Shown piece by piece: positions 29,843 to 40,674 of a DNA stretch of 64,000 nt (the stretch's first letter is position 1; the number at the start of each line of letters is the position of its first letter). The notes under the pieces were generated by a model. That model searched no databases. It was not told the origin of the DNA and saw only the letters and a program-made list of their open reading frames with translations. Source of the DNA: Lineus longissimus (taxonomy: Eukaryota; Nemertea; Pilidiophora; Heteronemertea; Lineidae); NCBI RefSeq assembly GCF_910592395.1, contig NC_088319.1, positions 7,874,001 through 7,938,000 on the forward strand, in the 5' to 3' direction. A program made the position numbers and the translations under genes.

Positions 29843-32518
29843 CATTTGGACAGCCCACCTGCTTGACTACAACAGAATGTTTCAACAACAGAGTCGCAAC
29901 AAAGTCTATAACGTCACAACGTCATTGAGAAACCACCCCTGAGTCATGATGTCATTCAAACTGTGAACTTCGAACAAGACAGATGCAAGTCAACCCCAGC
30001 CACCCTGATGAAGCCTAGAGGGGCAGAAACGCGCGTCGGTGGAGCAACACAACAGCCCAACAATAGGGACCGATGGACATTGTTGTAAACTACAGTGACG
30101 GTATCCAGTTTTACTTCTACTATTCCGATTTTATTGTCTGGTCCGTGTGTATCATCGGTTGATCCTGTACTCCTCAACATGTGCCATTTGGACAGCCCAC
30201 CTGCTTGACTACAACAGAATGTTTCAACAACAGAGTCGCAACAAAGTCTATAACGTCACAACGTCATTGAGAAACCACCCCTGAGTCATGATGTCATTCA
30301 AACTGTGAACTTCGAACAAGACAGATGCAAGTCAACCCCAGCCACCCTGATGAAGCCTAGAGGGGCAGAAACGCGCGTCGGTGGAGCAACACAACAGCCC
30401 AACAATAGGGACCGATTGACATTGTTGTAAACTACAGTGACGGTATCCAGTTTTACTTCTACTATTCCGATTTTATTGTCTGGTCCGTGTGTATCATCGG
30501 TTGATCCTGTACTCCTCAACATGTGCCATTTGGACAGCCCACCTGCTTGACTACAACAGAATGTTTCAACAACAGAGTCGCAACAAAGTCTATAACGTCA
30601 CAACGTCATTGAGAAACCACCCCTGAGTCATGATGTCATTCAAACTGTGAACTTCGAACAAGACAGATGCAAGTCAACCCCAGCCACCCTGATGAAGCCT
30701 AGAGGGGCAGAAACGCGCGTCGGTGGAGCAACACAACAGCCCAACAATAGGGACCGATGGACATTGTGGTAAACTACAATGACGGTATCCAGTTTTACTT
30801 CTACTATTCCGATTTTATTTTGTCTGGTCCGTGTGTATCATCGGTTGATCCTGTACTCCTCAACATGTGCCATTTGGACAGCCCACCTGCTTGACTACAA
30901 CAGAATGTTTCAACAACAGAGTCGCAACAAAGTCTATAACGTCACAACGTCATTGAGAAACCACCCCTGAGTCATGATGTCATTCAAACTGTGAACTTCG
31001 AACAAGACAGATGCAAGTCAACCCCAGCCACCCTGATGAAGCCTAGAGGGGCAGAAACGCGCGTCGGTGGAGCAACACAACAGCCCAACAATAGGGACCG
31101 ATGGACATTGTTGTAAACTACAGTGACGGTATCCAGTTTTACTTCTACTATTCCGATTTTATTGTCTGGTCCGTGTGTATCATCGGTTGATCCTGTACTC
31201 CTCAACATGTGCCATTTAGACAGCCCACCTGCTTGACTACAACAGAATGTTTCAACAACAGAGTCGCAACAAAGTCTATAACGTCACAACGTCATTGAGA
31301 AACCACCCCTGAGTCATGATGTCATTCAAACTGTGAACTTCGAACAAGACAGATGCAAGTCAACCCCAGCCACCCTGATGAAGCCTGGAGGGGCAGAAAC
31401 GCGCGTCGGTGGAGCAACACAACAGCCCAACAATAGGGACCGATGGACATTGTTGTAAACTACAGTGACGGTATCCAGTTTTACTTCTACTATTCCGATT
31501 TTATTGTCTGGTCCGTGTGTATCATCGGTTGATCCTGTACTCCTCAACATGTGCCATTTGGACAGCCCGACTGCTTGACTACAACAGAATGTTTCAACAA
31601 CAGAGTCGCAACAAAGTCTATAGCGTCACAACGTCATTGAGAAACCACCCCTGAGTCATGATGTCATTCAAACTGTGAACTTCGAACAAGACAGATGCAA
31701 GTCAACCCCAGCCACCCTGATGAAGCCTAGAGGGGCAGAAACGCGCGTCGGTGGAGCAACACAACAGCCCAACAATAGGGACCGATGGACATTGTTGTAA
31801 ACTACAGTGACGGTATCCAGTTTTACTTCTACTATTCCGATTTTATTGTCTGGTCCGTGTGTATCATCGGTTGATCCTGTACTCCTCAACATGTGCCATT
31901 TGGACAGCCCACCTGCTTGACTACAACAGAATGTTTCAACAACAGAGTCGCAACAAAGTCTATAACGTCACAACGTCATTGAGAAACCACCCCTGAGTCA
32001 TGATGTCATTCAAACTGTGAACTTCGAACAAGACAGATGCAAGTCAACCCCAGCCACCCTGATGAAGCCTAGAGGGGCAGAAACGCGCGTCGGTGGAGCA
32101 ACACAACAGCCCAACAATAGGGACCGATGGACATTGTTGTAAACTACAGTGACGGTATCCAGTTTTACTTCTACTATTCCGATTTTATTGTCTGGTCCGT
32201 GTGTATCATCGGTTGATCCTGTACTCCTCAACATGTGCCATTTGGACAGCCCACCTGCTTGACTACAACAGAATGTTTCAACAACAGAGTCGCAACAAAG
32301 TCTATAACGTCACGACGTCATTGAGAAACCACCCCTGAGACATGATGTCATTCAAACTGTGAACTTCGAACAAGACAGATGCAAGTCAACCCCAGCCACC
32401 CTGATGAAGCCTAGAGGGGCAGAAACGCGCGTCGGTGGAGCAACACAACAGCCCAACAATAGGGACCGATGGACATTGTTGTAAACTACAGTGACGGTAT
32501 CCAGTTTTACTTCTACTA
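29843..32518 (+). repeat. Tandem array of eight ~342-bp hammerhead-containing units
   Basis: The unit starts CATTTGGACAGCCCACCTGC and repeats every 342 bp (one unit is 344) with only a few substitutions per unit; the last ends early at CTTCTACTA|GAGTG. Each holds the ribozyme-like motif and, after it, a segment equal to the insert's own end (CCAGTTTTACTTCTACTA). The near identity implies recent amplification. The 74-aa minus-strand ORF in each unit is a by-product of the repeat. Confidence 0.92.
30000..30042 (+). ncRNA. Type I hammerhead-ribozyme-like motif (unit 1; seven more in the array)
   Basis: The order is CCACC, CTGATGA, GCCT-AGAG-GGGC, A, GAAA, CGCGCG, TC, GGTGG. Helix I is CCACC:GGTGG; helix II is GCCU:GGGC with loop AGAG; helix III is a minimal ACG:CGU; the cleavage triplet GUC precedes GGTGG, giving a cut after 30037. 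The invariant core is present. Two weaknesses: an A-A mismatch next to the core in helix II, and a very short helix III. Minimal helix III is known in animal and Penelope-associated type I hammerheads, which act best in dimers, as a tandem array would allow. Sister motifs start at 30342, 30684, 31028, 31370, 31712, 32054 and 32396. Confidence 0.6.
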
Positions 32519-33219
32519 GAGTGTGAAAGACTACCAGTGACAAAGGAAACACAATTAAAGTAACTAAAAATTGGCTGAAACTGCTGGAGGTGGATGACGA
32601 AAGGTGTCCGAAAGTCTGCTATTCGGGGCTACTTAAGTCTAAGAGTAAAAATTGGTCGGGGTAGGTCAAGAATCTACTACAGGGCCTAGATCTAGGAGAT
32701 GCATGGGCTGCACAGGGGGTGGGGAATAAATGGCAATTTCTATCCCTTGTGCGTCAACGAATCAAAGACTGCTATCAGAAAACCTCGAATACCGAGTCCA
32801 GGGCTATGAGCCGGATGCAACTTTTTGTTGATATAAAAGAGAACTCCATCTTTGAAGTTTCGGAGCACTTAAAAATTTATAGTTGTAGCAACCGGAAGAC
32901 AGTTGGCCTAACCAGGATAAGATGCGTAGCCCACACGCTTGAGATTGAGAAAGGTCGGTGGCACAAACCCAACGTTATACCACGAGCCGAACGTATCTGT
33001 AAAGTATGTCATACAGGGGTCGAGGACGAATTCCACGTTTGCCTAGTTTGTACGGGGTACACTGACCTCAGGAATAAATGTATCAACAGATACTACAGAG
33101 TAAGGCCGACCAGGGAAAAAATCGTTTTGCTGCTAACGTCAACTAATAGGAAGGACATACGTCACTTAGAAAAATATATTGCTCTGGCAAATAAGGTCAG
33201 GGAAGCAGTCCCTGTTTAA
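32519..33219 (+). pseudogene. LINE C-terminal region (right half)
   Basis: After the duplicated GAGTGTGAAAGACT the LINE frame resumes (LPVTKETQ, then NWLKLLEVDDERCPK in another frame) with at least two frame breaks before 32719. It is then open to 33219, with LTRIRCVAHTLEIEKGRW and a Cys-His motif (CKVCHTGVEDEFHVCLVC), as found at the end of many non-LTR retrotransposon proteins. It closes the copy begun at 5552. Confidence 0.75.
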
Positions 33220-33291
33220 CCCAGTATTGTACTTTCTAAAGTTTATAGGTTGTATTTTCTAAATTATATTATGTATTATTACTGACCATAG

Positions 33292-33477
33292 ACCACCATT
33301 ATCTCAAATGTCTGGGAGGAAGTCCAGCAATTCGTTATCAAGAACGGATTCGACGACATTCTGAGGGAAGATGATATTGTGCTTGAACATGTTGAATATG
33401 TCGACAAGCAGGGTCCAGTTGATGGACCTCAGTTCATTGATGACTTTGAAGAACTCAAAGATGTAATAAAGGAATAA
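33292..33477 (+). pseudogene. Coding-like 3' fragment, unidentified
   Basis: A 61-codon frame directly after TGACCATAG| (acceptor-like) reads SNVWEEVQQFVIKNGFDDIL and an acidic end, DDFEELKDVIKE, then stops with an overlapping AATAAA. Composition is protein-like. It may be the last exon of a pogo/Tigger-type transposase or of a host gene; no upstream exon was found. Confidence 0.3.
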
Positions 33478-34120
33478 AGCTCGTTCTTTTCTCCCAGTGC
33501 AGTTCGTTTAGTGACACCCTTTACGACTGACTGCGAGCATTGTAATGTTACATGTATGATAATAAACCTTTAACAACTATCATTGTCTGATTTCATTCTG
33601 TCATAAAGGCTTATTCAAAATGTGAAATCAACAGATTTAAGTGGCCAGTAATATGCCTAGGTGTACGTCAGAGATCTTATGGAAATGTACATGCATTTCT
33701 GACCAGTCGGGCTTAACATAGGGCCTATAGTGATATATTTGATCTTCCAATATTAAAAGTGGGTGGTGTTACCAAGTTGACAAGGACTGACCTCTTAATG
33801 TGTAAAAGAGAGTATTTACAAAAATACAACATGGCACAGTAGGGACAATAAATAGGCTAAAGCCTGTAAAGCTTAGCTGCCCTTAATTCGTTCGTTCGTT
33901 TCATAAAGAGGTAAGGACAATGTGTATACCAATGGTTGAACCAAATTTGAAGTATTTTGCAAATGTAATGCAATCTGGGTCTGTTTTAATGCTCAGAAAC
34001 GTAGCTCGTTTTTTTGTTTAAGGCGAGAGAGATGAGAGATGAATTCCTCCTGCATGTTTGGACCAGAGGACTTTTATAAATTGAATAAAAAATTGAAAGA
34101 AATGGAAAATTGAATTGAAA
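33478..34120. other. Gene-free stretch
   Basis: No coding sequence or structured repeat beyond a short TTCGTTCGTTCG run near 33890. Confidence 0.5.
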
Positions 34121-34129
34121 TACGGTGTA

Positions 34130-34460
34130 CATGGTACACTATTTTACGGTGTAGAATTGCGGACACCGTCAAATGGTGTTCAATTGGACACCAAAAATCA
34201 TGGTCGATTCAGGGTCACCACCGCTTTTCGGTATCGGGCATGTTGGTGATCACTGAACACCAATTTACGGTGTAGAACTGCGGACACCCTCAAATGGTGT
34301 TCAATTGGACACCAAAAATCATGGTCGATTCAGGGTCACCACCACTTTTCGGTATCGGGCATGTTGGTGTTCACTGAACACCATTTTACGGTGTAGAACT
34401 GCAGACACTGTTAAATGGTGTTCACTGAACACCGACATGCCTGACACCGACACCCTTAAT
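34130..34460 (+). repeat. ~121-bp minisatellite rich in GGTGT/ACACC
   Basis: TTTACGGTGTAGAA starts near 34144, 34264 and 34386, giving about 2.5 units of ~121 bp; GGTGTTCAATTGGACACC within each unit is a self-complementary 18-mer. Confidence 0.8.
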
Positions 34461-36725
34461 CAATCATGATTTTCGGGGTCCAATACAACACTCTTTTTTA
34501 GTGCCGATGAGACTACTTTTTTACTGTGTGTAACATTATTCTATTAAAAATCATCGTAACTAAAAGGGTTTGCATATCGGATTTTCACTCACATCGGAAA
34601 TAATTTTCTGTCCCGTTCTAATGCAGTTCCATCAAAATACCACCGTGTATATCGGACCAAATCGGCGTATTACGAAATTCGGCAAAAGGGTCATGGCGGG
34701 TGGGCCTTTGTCTTACACGGAGTTAATCGAACTTTTTGAAACCACCATTCCCCAGACGTGAGGCAACGTCTTTGTCACCAACTGCCCAGTCCTGATAATA
34801 TAAGTAGGGTTAGAATTGAATCAATCGAAAACACCTACCTGGGCCAAAGGACTTCGTCGACCTTATTGTGTCCATCGAGACGACCGAAGAAGTATCCATT
34901 TTGTCTCAGGTTGCGTACGGTTACAGAATGTCTAAATAACAAATATCTAATCCGTAATTTTAATCGTGGTTGAGAAAATTATGGAATCACTCGGAAGCAA
35001 TGCCGCGATTCAGCAGATTTCTGGTCCTGAATGTTCAATGCTCGAAATCAATTTTGCCTCGCTATCCAAACATAAAATCATAATATGCGGTATTTTCATG
35101 ATCAGCAGCGATCGATTTATCCGTAAGAGAGGCACATTATGTATAGCCTTTCATTCTGTCACGACTGGTCACTCCATCAGGTCTATGGTGCATTGTATCA
35201 AACTATGACAAATTCGAATCAGGAATTATTGCCATTGGTCGGATTTTCCTTTTGCCAAATAATGAAAAACCGCCTCCGTGCATTTCCCAACTAAACCAAA
35301 TTATTTCTGCAACTGAACTGTTTCCCAGAAGTTTAAAATGTATGACTATGTCGAACTGCTGAAAAAATATAGTCCGCAGCGAAAAATGGCACTATGCGCG
35401 CATAGAAGCCTAACATGGATAGGAAATGTTGTCAGTTACGCGTCAAACGGCTCGTTCTTGATCATGCCGTGTCCAGTGTGGCAAAGAATGTAATCTAGAT
35501 ACATCGGACTGTGAAGCTTAAGATGAAATATAACATTTTGTACAATTCTGCATTTTTTGAGTGAAATAACCAAAAATCAAAGTGCCAGTTTTTTCCCGAA
35601 GTGAACGCCATTCGCCTTGTCCGATAGAAGTTCACTAGTTTTTAATGAATTATTGAATATTAAAACGCTACATTACAAAATTACTCTACTTACATAGAAC
35701 TACATGTGCAGAGTCCTTAGGTTTATTTGAGAACTTTCCAATTCTCATTTTTCACTAAGGTACATTTCTCGGTCCAAAGTAAATGAACCTTTGAAATTTA
35801 AAAATTTTCTGAAATATTATTCCTTATTTTGATCTAAACTTTAGGTAAAGCATTATTGCATGTTTTCGTACACACTCTGAGGTGGTTGCTGCATTTCTGG
35901 AATGAATAGGGCCCGGGTTCGATCTCGGGAGAACCCAGGTTTGTATTTCTGGATGAACCGGCGTGGCTTTCAAGGCACTAAAATTCCAGGCTCTTCACAA
36001 CAAGTACTCGAGGGTCTGTCAGATGAGACTGAAAGCCGTGGTCCCTTGTACCTGAGTGTCTATGCCAGGGCAAGAAAAATATCTCACATTAAGAGGACAG
36101 TAGCCTATAGTGGACTACATACCTCCCGCAAAAATCCAAAAATTCTGGGCCACCCTGTAGTTGAGACGTATAGACGCATGTCAATTGTTGCCTTTCATTT
36201 CTTGTAGTACATAGCGGATCGATTTCATAACATCAACTGGTCGCACAACGATTATTAAAAACCCTCAGCCTCGAGCCAGAAGATTACCCACCATGGTTGG
36301 ATTTGTTCCCAGTGACCCCTCCCTAATGCTACCTATTGAAAACCCATTAAAGGGCCGTGTCCATGCTATGCATTCTATTGTGCACCTAATATCATTTTCG
36401 CCAGAAATCCATTAATCAACACTAATGATACCAAATGGGCGGATTATCCAACAACATTTTACGAGCCTTGTCAATGGGACCAGTCGCAGCCAATTCCGGA
36501 CATGCCGGCGCATCGGTGGGAAAGCTGAATTTACGCCAGTAATTGAATGCACATTTGGCTTGAATTACATCAGGGGTTTCTATTATGTTGATGCATTATA
36601 TAGCTTTTCAGCTTGTATCCACGGATGGTCGTGCCTTTGTTTATCCATTGATAAACCGTATAGTGTTTTGAAAAGTCCAAAAGTGTTGAATTAACGAAAT
36701 ATATGGCACGCCGTTTGCTTCAAAA
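34461..36725. other. Gene-free stretch
   Basis: ORFs of up to 101 codons occur (for example 35902-36207) but none shows a domain, splice support or sensible composition. Nothing else recognised. Confidence 0.5.
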
Positions 36726-36729
36726 ATTC

Positions 36730-37080
36730 AACAAAAAAAAAATATAATCGAAAAGAAAAAACACACGATATCTTGAAATCAATGTCTTGAATTTACAAAT
36801 ATAACTTAGTTTTAAGAAATATTATCAGTCCAAACAAAATAGAAGCGAGTGAAAATATGTATATAAATATCGAACAAAAAATGTAATTGAACACCTAAAA
36901 AATGTAATCCAACAAAATAAGACATCGAACAAAAAAAGTAATCGAACATTTAAAAAATGTCATCGAACAAAAAAATGTCGCCCAACAAAAAAAGTAATCG
37001 AACATTTAAAAATGCCATCGAACATTTAAAAATGCCATCGAACAAAAAAAAAGTCACCGAAAAAAAAAGTAATCGTACAT
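36730..37080 (+). repeat. A-rich degenerate tandem repeat
   Basis: Variants of ATCGAACAAAAAATGT and GTAATCGAACATTTAAAA repeat irregularly for ~350 bp directly before the next interspersed element. Confidence 0.75.
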
Positions 37081-37083
37081 TTA

Positions 37084-38770
37084 AACAAGAGGCCCAAGGG
37101 CCTGGCGCTCAGCTGAGTTAATATCATTAATATCTTCCCGGTGTTTAGTTCATTATGCATGAAAATGGCATGCTCCATGGTATTTGATATCCTTTTGCGT
37201 TCACTACGGTACCAATGTTTTTGGTTGACATAATTATGCCACTGTTCATTCCTCAATCCTGACCATAATTCGGGTGAAATCATCGTATGAAAATATTTAC
37301 CGAAACATGAAGTTTATGCCATGAATGAGGATACTCATTGTCATAGCCTCGTTTACAAGTACGAAGTATTTTCCCGCGAATATTCAAAACTGCTTGGCTC
37401 CTTGCCAGTTAAATAACATGTGACTATACACAAAATAGAAAACTTTGATGGAAATTGTAAATCATTTTTTTATCTATCAGGGGAAACAAGCTGATGATGA
37501 TCAAATAAATCATTCATGAGAAATCGTTTTGTTGCTGAAGCTTGCATGACAAAGTTAATGCTAAACCTTTTCTTGTGCTCTACTGCGCCACCGTAGTTTT
37601 CTATTTAGACCAGCGATGACGTCATTTCTGGTGATTCCCTACGTTGTCCAATGAGCGCTTTTTAAAATGTGCCATTTGGTATTGTACAGTATGCAATGTA
37701 TTTTTTCAGCGCTGCCAGTTGCCGAACAGAATGCCGTAGTTCCCTCAATTTCCAATCAATTTTTATGGTAGTGACATTATTGTATTGCTGAGAATGTCTA
37801 CTTTTTACTCATGAAAGAATCGTAGAACTAAAACTTAATAGGCGAACAGACTCATGCCGATTCACTGCACATACTGTGGGAATTCTCCACTTCAAAATAC
37901 ATCGGCGATGTCATCGCGAACAGAGCATGCACTTCCGATATCGTTTTCACAGAAATGTGGCCAAATTTTCAAGAACTAATTTCTGAAAGTAGTCCCTAAA
38001 GACCTTATGACTACCACTGAAACAAACTGGTGATAATATCGCCTACCAGACTACTTTTTATGCAGAAAATTGGGTACTTGAGTGTCATTGAGCTCCAAGA
38101 TTATTGCACATGACGTAAACAACATGCCGCCATTTTGTCTCCGCTTCGGTATTTCGTACGCCGCTTATAATGCACCTTCTCAATTAAAACCAACATAATA
38201 AGGCCTTACATCGTTGATTGAATAGGAACACCACACAAAACACAATAAAGTGGGGGTACAATCGATTACGAAGCTGAAGTGAACAGTGATTTATTCCTGG
38301 AGCTACTGCTTTTGTTGTGTAGCTGCCATGTTTTGAGAACTGGCAAATAGGAGACTTCATTGATGGCTGACGTCATCGGGCGGGAATTTGAATCGGCAGA
38401 AATAATTAAAAGGCAGGTAGCGCCCTCTCCTGTTAAAATTTTGAACTTTTTCTCAATAAAATAGATTTTAAAGAATTTTATCTTAATATTAGAGCATATT
38501 TCGACTCATTCTGCTGCTCCTAGGCCGATATAGGCCAGTTTCCTTCATGCACTCTCGCTCGCAGGAAGTAGGTCGAATGGCGACAAATTTTATTTTGAAA
38601 GTAGAGTTTGACCAGAAGTATCCAGAAATGCAAAATTGAAGTCTCTAGGTCTTACGGTTACAAAATGTGCACCATGGGTTTAACGGACGGATGGATGGAT
38701 GGATGGATGGACAGACGGACGCCACTGAACAACTTATTTGACAAGCTCGGCTGACTTAGTCAGCTGAGCT
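37084..38770 (+). mobile_element. Interspersed element P, copy 1 (AACAAGAGGCCC ... CAGCTGAGCT)
   Basis: The left end is AACAAGAGGCCCAAGGGCCT followed by GGCGCTCAGCTGAG; the right end has GGAT repeats, GACGGACG, then CTGACTTAGTCAGCTGAGCT. The same ends in reverse bound 43231-47339. Such GAGGCCC...GGGCCT elements are frequent in marine invertebrate genomes. No ORF; presumably non-autonomous. Contains two CRE palindromes (37617, 38368). Confidence 0.6.
38690..38720 (+). repeat. GGAT microsatellite
   Basis: GGATGGATGGATGGATGG near the right end of element P copy 1; an inverted ATCC run sits at the matching end of copy 2 (about 43295-43315). Confidence 0.8.
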
Positions 38771-38795
38771 AAAAAAGTGTCATCAAGAAAAAAAA

Positions 38796-39135
38796 TCGTG
38801 GCATGTCATCAGGGCAACTTGAAGGCACCATGCCCGAATCTGCATTTTGGCTTGAAATCGCCTTATGGGAAGGTTGGTGAAAAGCTCACCGTGGTGTATT
38901 TGCCTTCAATTCTCAAATGGCCACTGGAACCAAGTCATTTCACATTAACCCATGATGTGACACACCGTTGTGTTTGTAATCACCTCTAGGTTCTGTATCT
39001 GTCGTCTAAAGGGGCATTATTGAACATCATAAACTCATTAATGGGCCATAGGTCAAGTTCTGCATTGTTCTAAATCACCTTTAAAATGCCAATAAGCCAA
39101 TAAGCCAATGGAAGGCCACTAGCAACTCTCTGACT
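38796..39135 (+). repeat. Interspersed repeat R, copy 1
   Basis: The block runs from TCATCAGGGCAACTTGAAGG to TAGCAACTCTCTG. Parts recur at 40060-40240, 40255-40395 and, split by element P copy 2, at about 43200-43230 plus 47340-47560. Confidence 0.75.
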
Positions 39136-39194
39136 TTTTTTCTTCAGAATTTCTTCGACGTCAGGACGTTTTGCGGGCGGAACGAAACATTCTC

Positions 39195-39297
39195 GCAGAA
39201 TTCACGTGACTCCTGCCAGCGATCACGTGACTCCTGGCAGAAATCACTTTACTCCTTGCAGAAGTCACGTGACTCCTGGCAGAAATCACGTGACCGC
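39195..39297 (+). repeat. 24-25-bp minisatellite with CACGTG
   Basis: About five units of TCACGTGACTCCTGGCAGAA, most containing the E-box palindrome CACGTG or GTCACGTGAC. Confidence 0.8.
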
Positions 39298-40059
39298 GAA
39301 AATGATGAAGTCGCGCATCATCGCTGCGTTTCCATTTGCCATTTCTGAGCCAATTCGCTTAGTCCAGGTAACCTCGACCCTATTCGCCGCGCAGCGGAGG
39401 GTCGAGGACGCCTCGTTGATTTATACAGTGGACGAACGTTATTGCATGTTCATTCATGTTGATACTCGGCGCCCTGGTATCAATGATTTTTCACTGGGCT
39501 CCAGGTTACCGGGGAAACCCCAATTCCAATGCAACATGTACTATCCAATATGCATTGGCTTGGCTGAGTTTGGTGGTGTTTTATCATTAAAAGTAAGTAA
39601 GTATTCCTCCCAAGATCTCTTAAAAGATCATCAAAGGAGCTGCAGTTGAACAAATTGTTCAATTCGTCCGCATTCATAGAGTTGGACGCCATTGCTGCAC
39701 ATAGTAAAATCGTCAAACTTTAGAAAAGTTCGTGAGTGGCGAAAAATATAATATATGACGTCATCGGTTTAAGTGGTCACTTGCGTTCTGCCAGGAGTGA
39801 CGTGAGTCCTGGCGTCGAAAAATTCTGAAGGAAAAAAAGTTCTGCCGTATTTTTCGTCCTGACAATTTTTTTTAAAACGTGAAAAAAAATTGTTCTGAAG
39901 GGGAAAAAATAAATGGATAGGAATATTTTACCTGGTGTTGTAAAATCTTTGTCCTGAAATAAATTCTTGTACAATTTCGCAATTTGTAGCGTGATTCTGG
40001 CGTAAAAATTCATTCCTGATGTAAAAATTTCGTCCTGGATAAATTCCGCCTTGGCATGC

Positions 40060-40395
40060 CATATGTGACACACCATTGTGTTTGTAATCACTTCTAGTTT
40101 CTGTATCTGTCGTCTAAAGGGGCATTATTGAACATCATAAACCCATTAATGAGCCAAAGGTCATATTCTGCATTGTTCTTAATCACCTTTTAAATGATAA
40201 TAAGCCAATGGTAGGCTACTAGCAACTCTCTGTTACTCATTTTAACACCTTTGAGGAATATTGACATGTCAATTCTCAAATGGCCACTGGAACCAAGCCA
40301 TTTCACATTACCCATGATGTGACACACCACTATGTTTGTAATCACTTCTAGTTTCTGTATCTGTCGTCTAAAGTGGCATTATTGAACATGAGAAA
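40060..40395 (+). repeat. Interspersed repeat R, copies 2 and 3
   Basis: Two partial copies share CACACCATTGTGTTTGTAATC and GTCTAAAGGGGCATTATTGA (or close variants); the second is cut at about 40395, where the integrase-gene segment begins. Confidence 0.75.
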
Positions 40396-40458
40396 CCTAC
40401 GGTGGCCCGTATATGCCATATGTTTTTTTAATAATTTAATTTGGATTTTTTTCCTCGA

Positions 40459-40560
40459 ATTACCACCGCGGTGACAATAATTACCACCGCGGTGACAATA
40501 ATTACCACCGCGGTGACAATGATTACCACCGCGGTGACAATAATTACCATCGCGGTGGTA
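40459..40560 (+). repeat. Five tandem CACCGCGGTG palindromes upstream of the integrase-like gene
   Basis: ATTACCACCGCGGTGACAAT recurs about every 19-21 bp from 40459, four perfect 10-bp palindromes and a fifth variant (CATCGCGGTGG). Regular spacing of about two helical turns suits an array of sites for a dimeric protein. The segment encodes a Thr/Ile repeat if translated, so I do not include it in the downstream protein. Confidence 0.8.
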
Positions 40561-40674
40561 ATTAATTACAGCCAAGAAGATGATTGGACGCGCTATATGA
40601 CGTCATGTGTTTTTAAGGTGAAGGTCAGACACACGGATATTTCGAATGGCTACCGTTTCAAGACATCTCGTGAA

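Larger units (their letters stand above)
5740..32518 (+). mobile_element. Hammerhead-ribozyme tandem-repeat (retrozyme/PLE-like) insertion, expanded to 26.8 kb by nested elements
   Basis: The two ends are inverted copies of each other. The left arm 5744-5990 and right arm 32271-32518 match over ~247 bp with about five differences by hand alignment. The flanks carry the same 14 bp (GAGTGTGAAAGACT; 16 bp if TA is counted), and LINE coding sequence continues across the two flanks. Removing the nested elements (6097-8003 and 8154-29842, with one copy of each duplication) leaves about 3.2 kb: one inverted partial unit followed by roughly nine forward units of ~342 bp. A long duplication and an inverted partial copy at one end suit target-primed insertion as by Penelope-like elements. 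No reverse transcriptase of that type is present, so mobilisation in trans is inferred. Confidence 0.7.

Noticed and set aside
29843-32518. CRISPR-like array
   Set aside because: Units are 342 bp with no unique spacers, in animal DNA with introns.
5740-32518. Penelope-like reverse transcriptase or GIY-YIG endonuclease inside the insert
   Set aside because: I looked for RT and GIY-YIG motifs in the supplied frames; the only RT there belongs to the nested Mag-type LTR element.
29956-32552. Repeated 74-aa minus-strand ORFs
   Set aside because: They recur only because the 342-bp unit recurs; no domain, and substitutions are not biased to silent sites as far as I can see. I treat them as by-products of the repeat.
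35902-36207. 101-aa ORF and a B-box-like GGGTTCGATCTCGG near 35913
   Set aside because: No A box at the right distance, no tRNA fold, no protein domain.
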